A DNA stretch of 64,000 bases. Origin: Acinetobacter tianfuensis. Its GTDB lineage: Bacteria > Pseudomonadota > Gammaproteobacteria > Pseudomonadales > Moraxellaceae. A model generated the notes under the pieces. The model did not search any database. It was given only the letters and a program-made list of their open reading frames with translations, and was not told where the DNA came from. Location of the stretch: the NCBI RefSeq assembly GCF_003611465.1, contig NZ_RAXV01000001.1, forward strand, positions 124,001 through 188,000, given 5' to 3'. Position 1 is the stretch's first letter. The number at the start of each line of letters is the position of its first letter. Shown one piece after another: positions 35,617 to 46,578 of the stretch. The translations under genes were made by a program, and so were the position numbers.

Positions 35617-37634
35617 TCTTCGCTGGTATTGGCAGCCGGTGCTTGGGCTGTTCTATTTACTGGCTGAGCTGCTGTTGCAGCGGTGTTTGGATTGGCATTT
35701 GGGTCTGCAGACAGTATGCTGCTGCCGCTTGGCAGCTCACCGGGCTTGATGCCTGCAGTCATTAAACCGCCGCTGATTTGATGGTTTGCTGGACGGATTG
35801 GATTTTTCTTACGCTGCAGCAGCCAATAGTCAAAAATAGGGCGGGCAAGCTGTGCGGCAGAACCGCCATGACGGCCGTTTTCCCAGACAACAGCGATGAC
35901 AATTTCAGGATTCTCTGCAGGCGCAAAGCCAACAAATAAACCATGATCCAGCTGGCGGTCAGTCAGTAAAGCTTCATTATAACGTTTGCCTTGAGCAATA
36001 CTTTTAACCTGTGCAGTACCTGTTTTACCTGCAATATGGTAAAGCGGGGTTCGTATGCCGCGGCCTGTACCAGATTCAACGACATCAACCATTGCGTCGC
36101 GCATTTTGACCCAGTCTTCCTGCTTTCCGTTAAATTCAATTTTACCGTCAGGCGCATTGTGTACCGTGTGGACTTTCGCGCCTTTACTGTCACGCAGTAC
36201 GTGCGGTGTAACATGGTCACCAAAGTTTGCCGTAATAGCTGTGGCTAGAGCCAGCTGCAGCGGTGTAGCGGTAAATGCGCCTTGTCCAATACTCACAGAA
36301 ATTGTTTCACCTTTGAGCCATTTGGTATTTCGGGTACGCATTTTCCATTCAGGACTAGGATAGAGGCCTTCGCTTTCACTTGGTAAATCTACGCCAGTTT
36401 TTGAACCAAAACCAAATTGGCGCATCCATGTATTCATACGTTCAATACCCATGCGGTAAGACAGAACATAAAAATATGTATCACATGAAACGATTTGGGC
36501 TTTATGCATATTCACTGCGCCATGGCCAGACTTTTTATGGTCACGGAAGCGGTGGCTGTCGCCTGGCAGGGTAAAATAGCCGGGATCAGAAATCGCTGTT
36601 CCCCAATCGACTAGACCATGATGAATGCCGCCCAAGCCAAACATGGGCTTAATGGTTGAACCTGGCGGATAAGAACCTTGTACTGCACGGTTATATAAAG
36701 GCTGATCTAAATTGTCACGCAGAGCACTATAGTTTTTAGTGCTGATGCCGGTAACAAAAAGGTTAGGATTAAAGCTGGGGCTAGATACCAAAGATAGAAT
36801 TTCACCCGTACGCGGGTCCATGGCAATAATAGCGCCGCGGCGGCCTGCCAGCTGTTCCGAAGCCACGGTTTGCAAGCCATAATCTAAAGACAGAAACAAA
36901 TCATTGCCGCGAATAGGATCTTTACGGCCTAAATGACGCAAAACATTGCCATGCGCATCTGCTTCCACAGACTCATTGCCGGGAGAACCATGCAGCAGCT
37001 CTTCATAAGACTTTTCAACCCCGATTTTACCAATCAGGTTTGTGCCAGCGTATAAGTCTTTATCAATGCTTTTTAATTCTTTGTCATTAATACGGCCAAC
37101 ATAGCCAATTACATGCGCAAACAGTTCACCGTGGGGATAATAGCGCGTCATTTGCGTTTCAATGTTCACGCCAGGGAATTGGTATTTAACTTCACTGAAC
37201 TTAGCAATTTCCGTTTCGTTCAGATTCAGCTTTAAAGCAACGCGTTCAGTTTTTTTAGATGTTTTAATACGGCTTTTAAAACGTTCGATATCTTCGTCAG
37301 CCAAACTTAAAACTGGAATCAGGCGTTCCACAGTATCATCGATGTCTTCAATATCTGCACGGCTCATGGTGGCAGAAAATACTGGATAGTTATCTGCTAG
37401 CAGCACGCCGTTGCGGTCATAGATATAGCCGCGAGCCGGCGCTAAAGGCTGCAGGCGTATGCGGTTTTGGTCAGATGCTGTAGAAAACTCTTCAAAACTG
37501 GTAATTTGCAGATAGGCATAGCGCGAAACCAGCAGCAGCATAAAGAACGTCACAATACCTATAGAGATAAGAACTCGATTGCGGTAAATGCGCTTTTCTT
37601 GCTGAACATTTTTTAGAGGAAAGTGCTGCTTCAT
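35613..37634 (-). CDS. mrdA: Penicillin-binding protein 2 MrdA
   Basis: 673 residues. One N-terminal membrane helix (about 18-42), a dimerisation domain, then a transpeptidase domain with GSYPPGSTIKPMFG (catalytic Ser in STIK, near residue 327), VSCDTYFYVL (SxD) and IAGKTGTAQV (KTG). It cross-links peptidoglycan for cell elongation with RodA and is a target of mecillinam and carbapenems. The tail after about residue 610 is Pro/Ala/Asn-rich. rodA is not adjacent; rsmD follows with a four-base overlap. Confidence 0.95.
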   Translation of the reverse strand: MKQHFPLKNVQQEKRIYRNRVLISIGIVTFFMLLLVSRYAYLQITSFEEFSTASDQNRIRLQPLAPARGYIYDRNGVLLADNYPVFSATMSRADIEDIDDTVERLIPVLSLADEDIERFKSRIKTSKKTERVALKLNLNETEIAKFSEVKYQFPGVNIETQMTRYYPHGELFAHVIGYVGRINDKELKSIDKDLYAGTNLIGKIGVEKSYEELLHGSPGNESVEADAHGNVLRHLGRKDPIRGNDLFLSLDYGLQTVASEQLAGRRGAIIAMDPRTGEILSLVSSPSFNPNLFVTGISTKNYSALRDNLDQPLYNRAVQGSYPPGSTIKPMFGLGGIHHGLVDWGTAISDPGYFTLPGDSHRFRDHKKSGHGAVNMHKAQIVSCDTYFYVLSYRMGIERMNTWMRQFGFGSKTGVDLPSESEGLYPSPEWKMRTRNTKWLKGETISVSIGQGAFTATPLQLALATAITANFGDHVTPHVLRDSKGAKVHTVHNAPDGKIEFNGKQEDWVKMRDAMVDVVESGTGRGIRTPLYHIAGKTGTAQVKSIAQGKRYNEALLTDRQLDHGLFVGFAPAENPEIVIAVVWENGRHGGSAAQLARPIFDYWLLQRKKNPIRPANHQISGGLMTAGIKPGELPSGSSILSADPNANPNTAATAAQPVNRTAQAPAANTSEE

Positions 37635-37869
37635 ACGCGATAGGCTTTACTGAAAATCTGGACGGAAATTAAGAGCAACATTCTAACGCAAAAGTCATTT
37701 TTTAGATAAACAAAAACTCACGCTTTGACAGAGTCCGTTTAAACTTTGACTTTACAGACAATAAAAAACCTCAGTGCAGTATATATGCAGCTGAATAATT
37801 CTGATAAAGTCAAAAACACATAAAAATAGGGCCGTTCTAAAAATATAATTAAGGAAGATGGTGAAAATA

Positions 37870-38388
37870 ATGAACAAATTTTGTTCTTTTATGTTGTGTG
37901 TAATTGCAGCGAATGCAGCTTATGCGCAAGACAGCGGCTATTTGCCAGAAGCAAAGCTGACAGATAACCAAGCATCAGCTTGGAATTTAGGGGCCGGTTT
38001 CACTCAAAAAATGGTGCATTTAAATGCTGAATGGGTAAATCCCTATGGCATTGCCTATGTAAAGGGCGGTGTATTTTTAAATGGCGACCATACGCCGGGC
38101 GGGCAGCTTGGTTTTCGTTATCCTGTGCATTTCACAGGCAAAGATAAAAATGGCTATTACATTGGCGTTTATGCAGGGCATTTGGACAGCAAATCTGTAG
38201 ATGGCGAATATGAAAGCCGTTTAGGCGGCGGTGTTGATTTATCATATGTCATGATGAGCCGTGAGCGGATCAGCACATTCAGTATTGGCCTTGGCGCAGG
38301 TGAAGAGCTGAAACATCGTGACGGCACGATTGCAGAAGAAACCGAACCGCAGCTACAATTCTCCTATACTTTAAGTATTGGTTTATAG
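37870..38388 (+). CDS. Outer-membrane beta-barrel-like protein of unknown function
   Basis: 172 residues from ATG 37870; AAGGAAG is 12 bases upstream, and GTG 37861 is an alternative. The signal peptide MNKFCSFMLCVIAANAAYA is cleaved before QDSG. The mature part has alternating strands (NLGAGFTQKMVHLNAEWVNP, GGQLGFRYPVHF, YYIGVYAGHL, FSIGLGAGEEL) and ends in LQFSYTLSIGL, like small eight-stranded barrels. No named family is recognised. Confidence 0.7.
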   Translation: MNKFCSFMLCVIAANAAYAQDSGYLPEAKLTDNQASAWNLGAGFTQKMVHLNAEWVNPYGIAYVKGGVFLNGDHTPGGQLGFRYPVHFTGKDKNGYYIGVYAGHLDSKSVDGEYESRLGGGVDLSYVMMSRERISTFSIGLGAGEELKHRDGTIAEETEPQLQFSYTLSIGL

Positions 38389-38451
38389 TGACAATCCTTC
38401 CAAGTGATCTCTTTAGAATTCATTGAATAAAATTAAATATGGAAATTATGC

Positions 38452-39768
38452 ATGCTTGAGTACGTGAGCGGATTATGGCTAACTTTTACACTGCGACCAG
38501 ATTTTTGGGCCGTGCTGAGCATTATTCCGGTTACAGCATTCGTAACATGGGCGCATGTATGGATGGCGCTGAAAATGGTGTTTTACCCAATTAACTTTTG
38601 GGGCTTCCATTTGGGTCCGCTGCCGGTAGGCTGGCAAGGTATTGTGCCGCGTAAAGCAGGGCGCATTTCGGGCATTATTACTGACAATACATTATCTAAA
38701 TTGGGTTCTTTGCAAGAGTTCTTAAATGCAATGGATCCTGAGGATATGGCGTGTATTATCGGCGAGCAGGTCGGTTTTGAGCTGGAGCATTTAATTGATG
38801 AGGTGATGATTGACCGCAATGCCGTGCTGTGGGAAAACCTGCCATATTCGATTAAACGCCGTATTTATGCCCAAGCGCATAAGCAATTGCCGGGTATTTT
38901 AAAGGAACTCGTGACCGAACTGACCATGAATGTAGAGTCACTGGTGAACATGCGTGAAATGGTAGTGCGTCAAATGGAAGGTGACCGCCGTCTCATGGTG
39001 CGGATGTTTCTAAAGGTTGGTCAAAAAGAGATCAATTTTATTTGGCATATCAGCGCGCTGATCGGCATGTTCTTCGGTATTTTCCAAATGATCGTTTGGT
39101 TCTTAGTGCCTTGGCACTGGACCGTTCCGTTTTGGGCAGCCATTTGGGGCTTCCTCACAAACTGGATTGCGATCTGGATGGTCTTTAACCCTGTAGAACC
39201 GCACTATATACGCTATCCGCAGTTTTTTGCCTTGACGCAAGACCGTAAATTTCCATGGGTTAAACCGGTTATTCCGCGCATTGGCACCTATAATATTCAG
39301 GGCGCATTTATGAAACGTCAGGAAGAGGTTTCAGATGTATTTGCCAGTGTAGTGACTGAAGAGCTGATCACATTGAAATCTATTATGACGGAAATGATGT
39401 ACGGCACCAAAAAGGAAAAAACCCGCCGTATTGTGAAGCGCCATATTAATGAAATTATGGAAACACCGCTGGTTCGAACGTCATTACAGCTTTCTTTAGG
39501 GCCAAAAGAGTACGCAAAACTCAAGACGGACTTGATTGACCGCTCAATAGAAATTACGATGGTGCCTGTATGCGACCCTGCTTTTAATGCGAGCCGTGCA
39601 CAGAAAATCTTTCAAATGTTCAAAGATCGTATTCGTGAGTTAACGCCTAAAGAATTTCAAAATCTGTTACGTCCTGCATTTCAGGAAGACGAATGGATTC
39701 TGATTGTACTGGGCGGCGTCACGGGTTTCTTTGCTGGTACAATACATTTGTTCGTGGCTTTCTTATAA
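38452..39768 (+). CDS. DUF445-family inner-membrane protein
   Basis: 438 residues. N-terminal helix (about 18-38), then the DUF445 signature YPINFWGFHLGPLPVGWQGI with VPRKAGRISGIITDN. Two central helices follow (about 203-240) with NWIAIWMVFNPVEPHYI, and a final helix. The family is related to the YheB/YjiN proteins, with unknown function. The next gene is adk, 75 bases on, probably on its own promoter. Confidence 0.85.
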   Translation: MLEYVSGLWLTFTLRPDFWAVLSIIPVTAFVTWAHVWMALKMVFYPINFWGFHLGPLPVGWQGIVPRKAGRISGIITDNTLSKLGSLQEFLNAMDPEDMACIIGEQVGFELEHLIDEVMIDRNAVLWENLPYSIKRRIYAQAHKQLPGILKELVTELTMNVESLVNMREMVVRQMEGDRRLMVRMFLKVGQKEINFIWHISALIGMFFGIFQMIVWFLVPWHWTVPFWAAIWGFLTNWIAIWMVFNPVEPHYIRYPQFFALTQDRKFPWVKPVIPRIGTYNIQGAFMKRQEEVSDVFASVVTEELITLKSIMTEMMYGTKKEKTRRIVKRHINEIMETPLVRTSLQLSLGPKEYAKLKTDLIDRSIEITMVPVCDPAFNASRAQKIFQMFKDRIRELTPKEFQNLLRPAFQEDEWILIVLGGVTGFFAGTIHLFVAFL

Positions 39769-39831
39769 TGAGATGCCGGGGGACACAGTCAATTACTGTG
39801 GTCGTGGCGTCATACAAATTGTTTTAAATGA

Positions 39832-40503
<672 letters not shown>

Positions 40504-40529
40504 ACAGCTTTTGTGAGTTTTGACAATCA

Positions 40530-40562
40530 AAGGGCCCTAAGTCATATTAGGGCTCTTTTTTT
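40530..40562 (+). terminator. Terminator after adk
   Basis: GGGCCCTAA-N6-TTAGGGCTC with an eight-base T tail. Confidence 0.9.
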
Positions 40563-40586
40563 ATGTGCCTGAATGAAGGAAATGAT

Positions 40587-40772
40587 ATGCAGCCGATTTT
40601 GGTGATTTTAGCCATGCTGGCAGCAGCTGCATTGCTGCTGGGCTTGCTATGGATGAGCTATAAGCTGTTAAGGACTTCTATGGAGCAGGAAAATAAACAG
40701 CGTCAAAAACCTGAATATCGCCTGCATCCGAAGCTGCAGCAACAGCAAAAGGATGATGCTAAAGAGGATTAA
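40587..40772 (+). CDS. Small single-helix membrane protein
   Basis: 61 residues from ATG 40587, with AAGGA seven bases upstream. One membrane helix (about 3-24, ILVILAMLAAAALLLGLLWM) is followed by a charged Gln/Lys/Asp tail. Function unknown. The ribosome site and the charge distribution support a real gene, despite the short length. Confidence 0.65.
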   Translation: MQPILVILAMLAAAALLLGLLWMSYKLLRTSMEQENKQRQKPEYRLHPKLQQQQKDDAKED

Positions 40773-40791
40773 TTGCAGTGATGCTGCAAAA

Positions 40792-40809
40792 TAGAGGCCT
40801 AGGCCTCTA
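40792..40809 (-). terminator. Perfect palindrome across the nth stop codon
   Basis: TAGAGGCCTAGGCCTCTA, 18 bases. On the minus strand it is followed by TTTT, so it may work as the nth terminator, although the loop must be taken from the stem. It overlaps the last codons of nth. Confidence 0.5.
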
Positions 40810-41488
40810 AATTTTTTACAGGAATGCTGCGCGGTGCGCCAAACTCAAAACGGTCTGGCCAGTTGCATACATCAGATACAATGCATTCATTGCACTTAGG
40901 TTTGCGTGCAATACAGCAGTAACGGCCATGCAGGATAAGCCAGTGGTGAGAGTCAACGATAAACTCTTTAGGAATAACTTTTACGAGACGGTGTTCGACT
41001 TCCAGCACGTTTTTACCTACTGCAAGTCCAGTGCGGTTGCCTAAGCGGAAGATATGCGTATCGACGGCCATGGTCGGCTGGCCAAAAGCGGTATTAAGCA
41101 CCACATTTGCAGTTTTGCGGCCGACACCGGGTAAGGCTTCCAAATCTGCACGGTTATTTGGAACGATACTGTTGTGCTTCTCTATAAGCATCTTGCAGGC
41201 TTTAATAACATTTTCTGCTTTTGAATTATATAACCCAATGGTCTTAATATATTCTTTTAAGCCGTCTACGCCCAGCGCATAAATCGCTTCAGGAGTGTTG
41301 GCAACAGGGAACAGCTTATCTGTGGCTTTATTGACGCTAACGTCGGTTGCTTGAGCAGACAGGGTAACAGCAACCAGCAGTTCAAAAGGACTGGCGTAGT
41401 TCAGCTCTGTTTTTGGGTTTGGACGCTGCTCACGCAAACGCTCAAAAAACGTTTGGATTTGCTTTTTAGTCATATTTTTAACGGCCAT
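40799..41488 (-). CDS. nth: Endonuclease III (Nth)
   Basis: 229 residues. Helix-hairpin-helix LPGVGRKTANVVL with the catalytic Lys, the catalytic Asp in VDTHIFRLGNR and a C-terminal 4Fe-4S cluster C-X6-C-X2-C-X5-C (CIARKPKCNECIVSDVC). It removes oxidised pyrimidines from DNA and nicks the abasic site. AAGGAG is eight bases before the ATG. The upstream gene is rsxB, two bases away, as in other gammaproteobacteria where nth closes the rsx operon. Confidence 0.95.
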   Translation of the reverse strand: MAVKNMTKKQIQTFFERLREQRPNPKTELNYASPFELLVAVTLSAQATDVSVNKATDKLFPVANTPEAIYALGVDGLKEYIKTIGLYNSKAENVIKACKMLIEKHNSIVPNNRADLEALPGVGRKTANVVLNTAFGQPTMAVDTHIFRLGNRTGLAVGKNVLEVEHRLVKVIPKEFIVDSHHWLILHGRYCCIARKPKCNECIVSDVCNWPDRFEFGAPRSIPVKNLEA

Positions 41489-41490
41489 GC

Positions 41491-42279
41491 TTAAGCTCCT
41501 TGCAGCTGTATGAGCTGCAGGCTGAGCTGTTCCAGCAGCAGACGCTTTTTCTCATCTTCTCGGACGGACAGCTGTTTTTCTAGTTTTTTAATCTGCACCC
41601 GAAGTTTTGCCAGTTCAATGGTTGTCTTTGCATCTAGTACAGGCGGGGCCTCTTTATGCATGAGCTGAATATCGGGAACGTTGTCTGTTTGAGATGCAAA
41701 CTGTGCGAATAATTCGGTATCGATTTCAGCGCGGACGATAGGCCCTTTGCGGTGAACACGGCGCTTTTCTTCACGCTGAATATGTGCATAGTAACGTGAA
41801 CGCAAGTCATCCTGTTCATCAATCCGCGCTTGTTGATCAGGAATGGCCTGCAGGTCTTCAACTAAGTCAATACAGTCTACTGGACAAGGCGGTATGCAAA
41901 GCTCACAGCCCGTGCAAAGATCAGTCAAAATGGTATGCATCAATTTGCCTGATCCGATAATCGCATCGACAGGGCAGGCGCTGATGCATTTAGTGCAGCC
42001 GATACATTCATCTTCACGGATGATGGCTTTCATGCGCTGCGGGCGGCCATCATTTTGAATGGGCCAGACGCTTTCTTCGGCAGGCAGCTTTGAGCGGTTC
42101 AGCAGCTCTGCTAGAGCGTCAGCTACGGGCTGTCCGCCTGGCACGCATTTATTGGCCTCTTCACCTTCCGCAATTGACTTCGCATAGGGCAAGCAGCCGT
42201 CGCGGTGCCCGCATAGTCCGCATTGTGTCTGCGGCAATAAAGCGTCAATTTTTTGGATTAGGGAAATTTGAATATTCAT
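41491..42279 (-). CDS. rsxB: RnfB/RsxB-type iron-sulfur protein
   Basis: 262 residues from ATG 42279 (an upstream ATG at 42333 would add 18 residues unlike the family). The N-terminal cluster motif is [14 protein letters not shown], followed by ferredoxin motifs [14 protein letters not shown] and [15 protein letters not shown]. The C-terminal third is a charged coiled coil (from about 215, [20 protein letters not shown]). The usual N-terminal membrane helix of RnfB is missing. None of rsxACDGE is next to it, so this is an orphan soluble RsxB, perhaps supplying electrons to SoxR or to nth-like clusters. Confidence 0.82.
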   Translation of the reverse strand: MNIQISLIQKIDALLPQTQCGLCGHRDGCLPYAKSIAEGEEANKCVPGGQPVADALAELLNRSKLPAEESVWPIQNDGRPQRMKAIIREDECIGCTKCISACPVDAIIGSGKLMHTILTDLCTGCELCIPPCPVDCIDLVEDLQAIPDQQARIDEQDDLRSRYYAHIQREEKRRVHRKGPIVRAEIDTELFAQFASQTDNVPDIQLMHKEAPPVLDAKTTIELAKLRVQIKKLEKQLSVREDEKKRLLLEQLSLQLIQLQGA

Positions 42280-42609
42280 GTATAACCGAGGGAACTGAAA
42301 GGACAGCTGAAGCAATAGATCAGAATGCAGCATATTAGCATGTTTTTATTTGGATTTCCTGTGCGCAAAAATGAACCTAAATACGCATTAAAAATGGGCA
42401 AAAACTGACATTGATTTATTATTAAAAGTTATTTTATTTATAACAAAAAAGACTAAGAAGTTAAAATAAATCCTTGTTTATCATTAAATATTAAAGTTTT
42501 TTTAAAAAACTATTGCTGAATAGTTACAAAAGATATTTAATGTTTTGCGCCAAAATATATCATTGATTGAAATTTTGACCAATTTTGATCCATTTCTGCT
42601 GAGGATTAA

Positions 42610-43956
<1,347 letters not shown>

Positions 43957-43973
43957 GTAAAATTAGAGTAAAT

Positions 43974-44003
43974 AAAAAACCGAGGCTATAGCCTCGGTTT
44001 TTT
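43974..44003. terminator. Terminator between gdhA and the META-domain gene
   Basis: AAAAAACCGAGGC-TATA-GCCTCGGTTTTTT, symmetrical, serving both convergent genes. Confidence 0.94.
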
Positions 44004-44017
44004 ATTGGAATACAATT

Positions 44018-44782
44018 TTATTTAACGGTTTCACGTTCAATAATCATATCCTGTACATAAGCATATTTTGACTGATCTGCAGCTGGATTTTTAATTTCAT
44101 AACGCTTAATGCGCACAACTTGACGTTCTGCCGGGTTGTGTGTAAAGCCTTCAATGCCGCTGTAGAATAAAGTCCAATCTTTATCAACTTGAGTTTTTAC
44201 GCCATTTTCAGCATATTTAATTTCGCGTACCTGTAAGCATGTTTGCGGGGCTACGCCTGTGCATTGTTTAGTTTGAGGTGAAATTTCTAGGAAAATCGTT
44301 TCACCTTCAGTTTGGTATTTATTTTCTGGCGTCATTTTGCCTGTAAATATATATTGCTTAGCATCACTTGCCGTTAATGTTAACGTCGGTGCATCTGGAT
44401 TGTCGAGATTCAGCACAAAAGGTGTTTTGCCTGAAAGAAAAATAGACTTAGCAACATTTTCTTGCTGCATCGCATTTTCTGAGCAAGCCATCATGGTCAT
44501 GGCAAAGCTGCCTGTTTCCAGAAGATTTGAATTGGCTTTCCATGAGCTGTTCATACCGTTACAGCTTGTAGATACGTGAATATTGCCATTTGCATCAAAG
44601 TTCAAAACAAGCGGTTTTGGCGCGCCAGTATCTGTGCTCCATGTATAAGATGCTAAAGTTTTAGATGGGTTTTGCTGCTGTAAAATAGACACGGCAATGT
44701 CTCCTGCCTTTTGAATATCATTTGATTGACAAGCGCCAAGAGCAAGAGGGAAAAGGGCAATTGCTAAAAATTTTAATTTCAT
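44018..44782 (-). CDS. META/HslJ- and DUF4377-domain lipoprotein
   Basis: 254 residues from ATG 44782 (TTG 44797 would add five). Lipobox LALGAC. A META domain (about 40-145) has ASYTWSTDTG, VSTSCNGMNSSW and FAMTMMACSENAM; a second domain (about 160-250) of DUF4377 type has CLQVREIKYAEN and DWTLFYSGIEGFTHNP. META proteins such as HslJ are linked to heat or novobiocin resistance. The exact role is unknown. Confidence 0.85.
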   Translation of the reverse strand: MKLKFLAIALFPLALGACQSNDIQKAGDIAVSILQQQNPSKTLASYTWSTDTGAPKPLVLNFDANGNIHVSTSCNGMNSSWKANSNLLETGSFAMTMMACSENAMQQENVAKSIFLSGKTPFVLNLDNPDAPTLTLTASDAKQYIFTGKMTPENKYQTEGETIFLEISPQTKQCTGVAPQTCLQVREIKYAENGVKTQVDKDWTLFYSGIEGFTHNPAERQVVRIKRYEIKNPAADQSKYAYVQDMIIERETVK

Positions 44783-45106
44783 GTTCTGATTCGTCAAATA
44801 GCTGATAGTCGATAACAGTTACTAGAATAACGCATTCACTTGCTAAAATAATGAATACATTCAGCGCTATTCGGTATCAATATGTATCTATAGATACTTA
44901 TTTGCTGTTATATGAATATAAATTATGCATTAGCTGATTTGCTTGGCGGAAATTTAATCTTTAGGCTTCCATGCAGAACTGAAGCCGTTCTGTCTGCTGT
45001 GCAGGCGCTTGATTTTGAGAGTGAAATCTTTCAAATGATGACTTCACCCTTTTTCAGCTTGAACTCTAGACTGTATACAAAATAAAGATGAGGGGCAAAG
45101 CGGAGT
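44783..45106. other. Intergenic region with a 14-base palindrome
   Basis: About 320 bases. A perfect palindrome GTATCTATAGATAC lies at 44884-44897, about 100 bases upstream of the META-domain gene, and may be an operator. The rest shows no open frame with a ribosome site. Confidence 0.5.
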
Positions 45107-45889
45107 TTAATCAAAACGGTAAATATCGCGGCCTAAAGCGCCCATGGAATAACTATGGTGCACAATGTTGAAACGCGGGCCTGTGCCCATTGCGAAAAAC
45201 AGCGGCGCAAAATGTTCCAGCGTTGGATGGTTACGTGTTACATGAGGAATGTTTTCCCAGTCTAAAACCGCATCAAAGTCATTATGATGCAATTTGCTGA
45301 CCACATAATTACGGAAGCTTGAACACCATTTAGGTACTGGAGTGTTGGCAGCATGCCATTGAATTTCACGCAGGTTGTGGGTAATGCTGCCAGAGCCGAT
45401 CAATAGAATTTGTTCAGCGCGTAAAGGCGCAAGCGCTTCACCAATTTTATAAATCTCTTCAGCGCTCATATTCATGGGCAAAGAAATATCGATCACAGGA
45501 ATATCTGCATCAGGATACATATGAAGCAAAGGCATCCAAACACCATGATCATGCGGTCGGTTGCTATTGGCATGAGCACTGAATCCAGCATTGGCAAGGC
45601 GCTGTAAAATATTCTCTGCCAATTCAGGGTGGCCTGGTGCAGGGTAGCGAATGTCATAAAGTTCTTGGGGAAAGCCGCGGAAGTCATGCCAAGTTTCTGG
45701 ACGCGTTCCAGTATTAACTTCAAGCGCATGGCTTTCCCAGTGTGCGGACATTACGATAATTGCTTTGGGGGTCGGCAGGTTTGCTGCAAGACGCAGCAAT
45801 GCAGGACCAATTTGCTCAGGGTTTATCGCTAGCATGGGGGAACCATGAGAGATAAAGAGGCCCGGGAGAGTTTGCAGTGCGGCAGTCAT
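45107..45889 (-). CDS. ygiD: LigB/DODA-type extradiol ring-cleavage dioxygenase (YgiD-like)
   Basis: 260 residues. Metal-binding and active-site residues sit in GLFISHGSPMLAI, VMSAHWES, RPHDHGVWMPLLHMYP and IGSGSITHNL. It is of the family containing plant and bacterial 4,5-DOPA dioxygenases, expected to open a catechol ring with O2 at a zinc or iron centre. The natural substrate in bacteria is uncertain. Monocistronic. Confidence 0.87.
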   Translation of the reverse strand: MTAALQTLPGLFISHGSPMLAINPEQIGPALLRLAANLPTPKAIIVMSAHWESHALEVNTGTRPETWHDFRGFPQELYDIRYPAPGHPELAENILQRLANAGFSAHANSNRPHDHGVWMPLLHMYPDADIPVIDISLPMNMSAEEIYKIGEALAPLRAEQILLIGSGSITHNLREIQWHAANTPVPKWCSSFRNYVVSKLHHNDFDAVLDWENIPHVTRNHPTLEHFAPLFFAMGTGPRFNIVHHSYSMGALGRDIYRFD

Positions 45890-45962
45890 GTATAAACCTG
45901 AATTTAACTAAAAAAAGGGAGAGTTCTAAGGGACAGTAAATATCGTCCCTTACTGTTAGTCA

Positions 45963-46445
45963 TCAGCCTGCACGATGGTAGGGATGGTTGTTGTTAATAC
46001 TCATTGCGCGGTACAGCTGTTCAATCAGCATCACGCGAACCATAGGATGCGGCAGAGTCAGTTTAGATAAAGACCAATGCCAAGCCGCAGCTTTACGGAC
46101 GGCTTCAGAGTGGCCGTCTGGGCCGCCAATTGCAAGTACAATATCATTGCCTTCCAGCATCCAGCCTTTCATCGTTTCAGCCAATTTTTCAGTACTGAAT
46201 TCTTTACCGCCAACTTCCAGCGCAATGAGTACTTCATTTTGCTTCATCGCATTTAAAATACTGTCGCCTTCAACTTGGCGGTATTTCAAAATATCTGCTT
46301 CTGAGTCGTTCTTTCCGCGTTTCGCCATTGGCAATTCAATGATTTGCGTTTGGACAAAAGGTTGAATACGTTTGAAATAATCTTCAAAACCAGTCAGTAC
46401 CCAAGCCGGCATTTTTTGACCAATGGTCAGAATACGAATTTTCAT
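45963..46445 (-). CDS. rlmH: 23S rRNA (pseudouridine1915-N3)-methyltransferase RlmH
   Basis: 160 residues, SPOUT family. MKIRILTIGQKMPAWVLTGF, EGDSILNAMK, VLAIGGPDGHSEAVR (SAM-binding knot) and the C-terminal LYRAMSINNNHPYHR are all conserved. It methylates position 1915 in helix 69 of assembled ribosomes. It is often next to rsfS or mrdA; here it is separate from mrdA. Confidence 0.95.
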   Translation of the reverse strand: MKIRILTIGQKMPAWVLTGFEDYFKRIQPFVQTQIIELPMAKRGKNDSEADILKYRQVEGDSILNAMKQNEVLIALEVGGKEFSTEKLAETMKGWMLEGNDIVLAIGGPDGHSEAVRKAAAWHWSLSKLTLPHPMVRVMLIEQLYRAMSINNNHPYHRAG

Positions 46446-46578
46446 AACAAACAGCGCAACAACAGGAAAGCATTATTATAGCGATGAAACTGAACATTGC
46501 TAATTTTGGACACAATTTGCAATTGAATTGATTCCGCCATTGTTGATTTAATATCCATATAACAACTGCAGCGAATAT

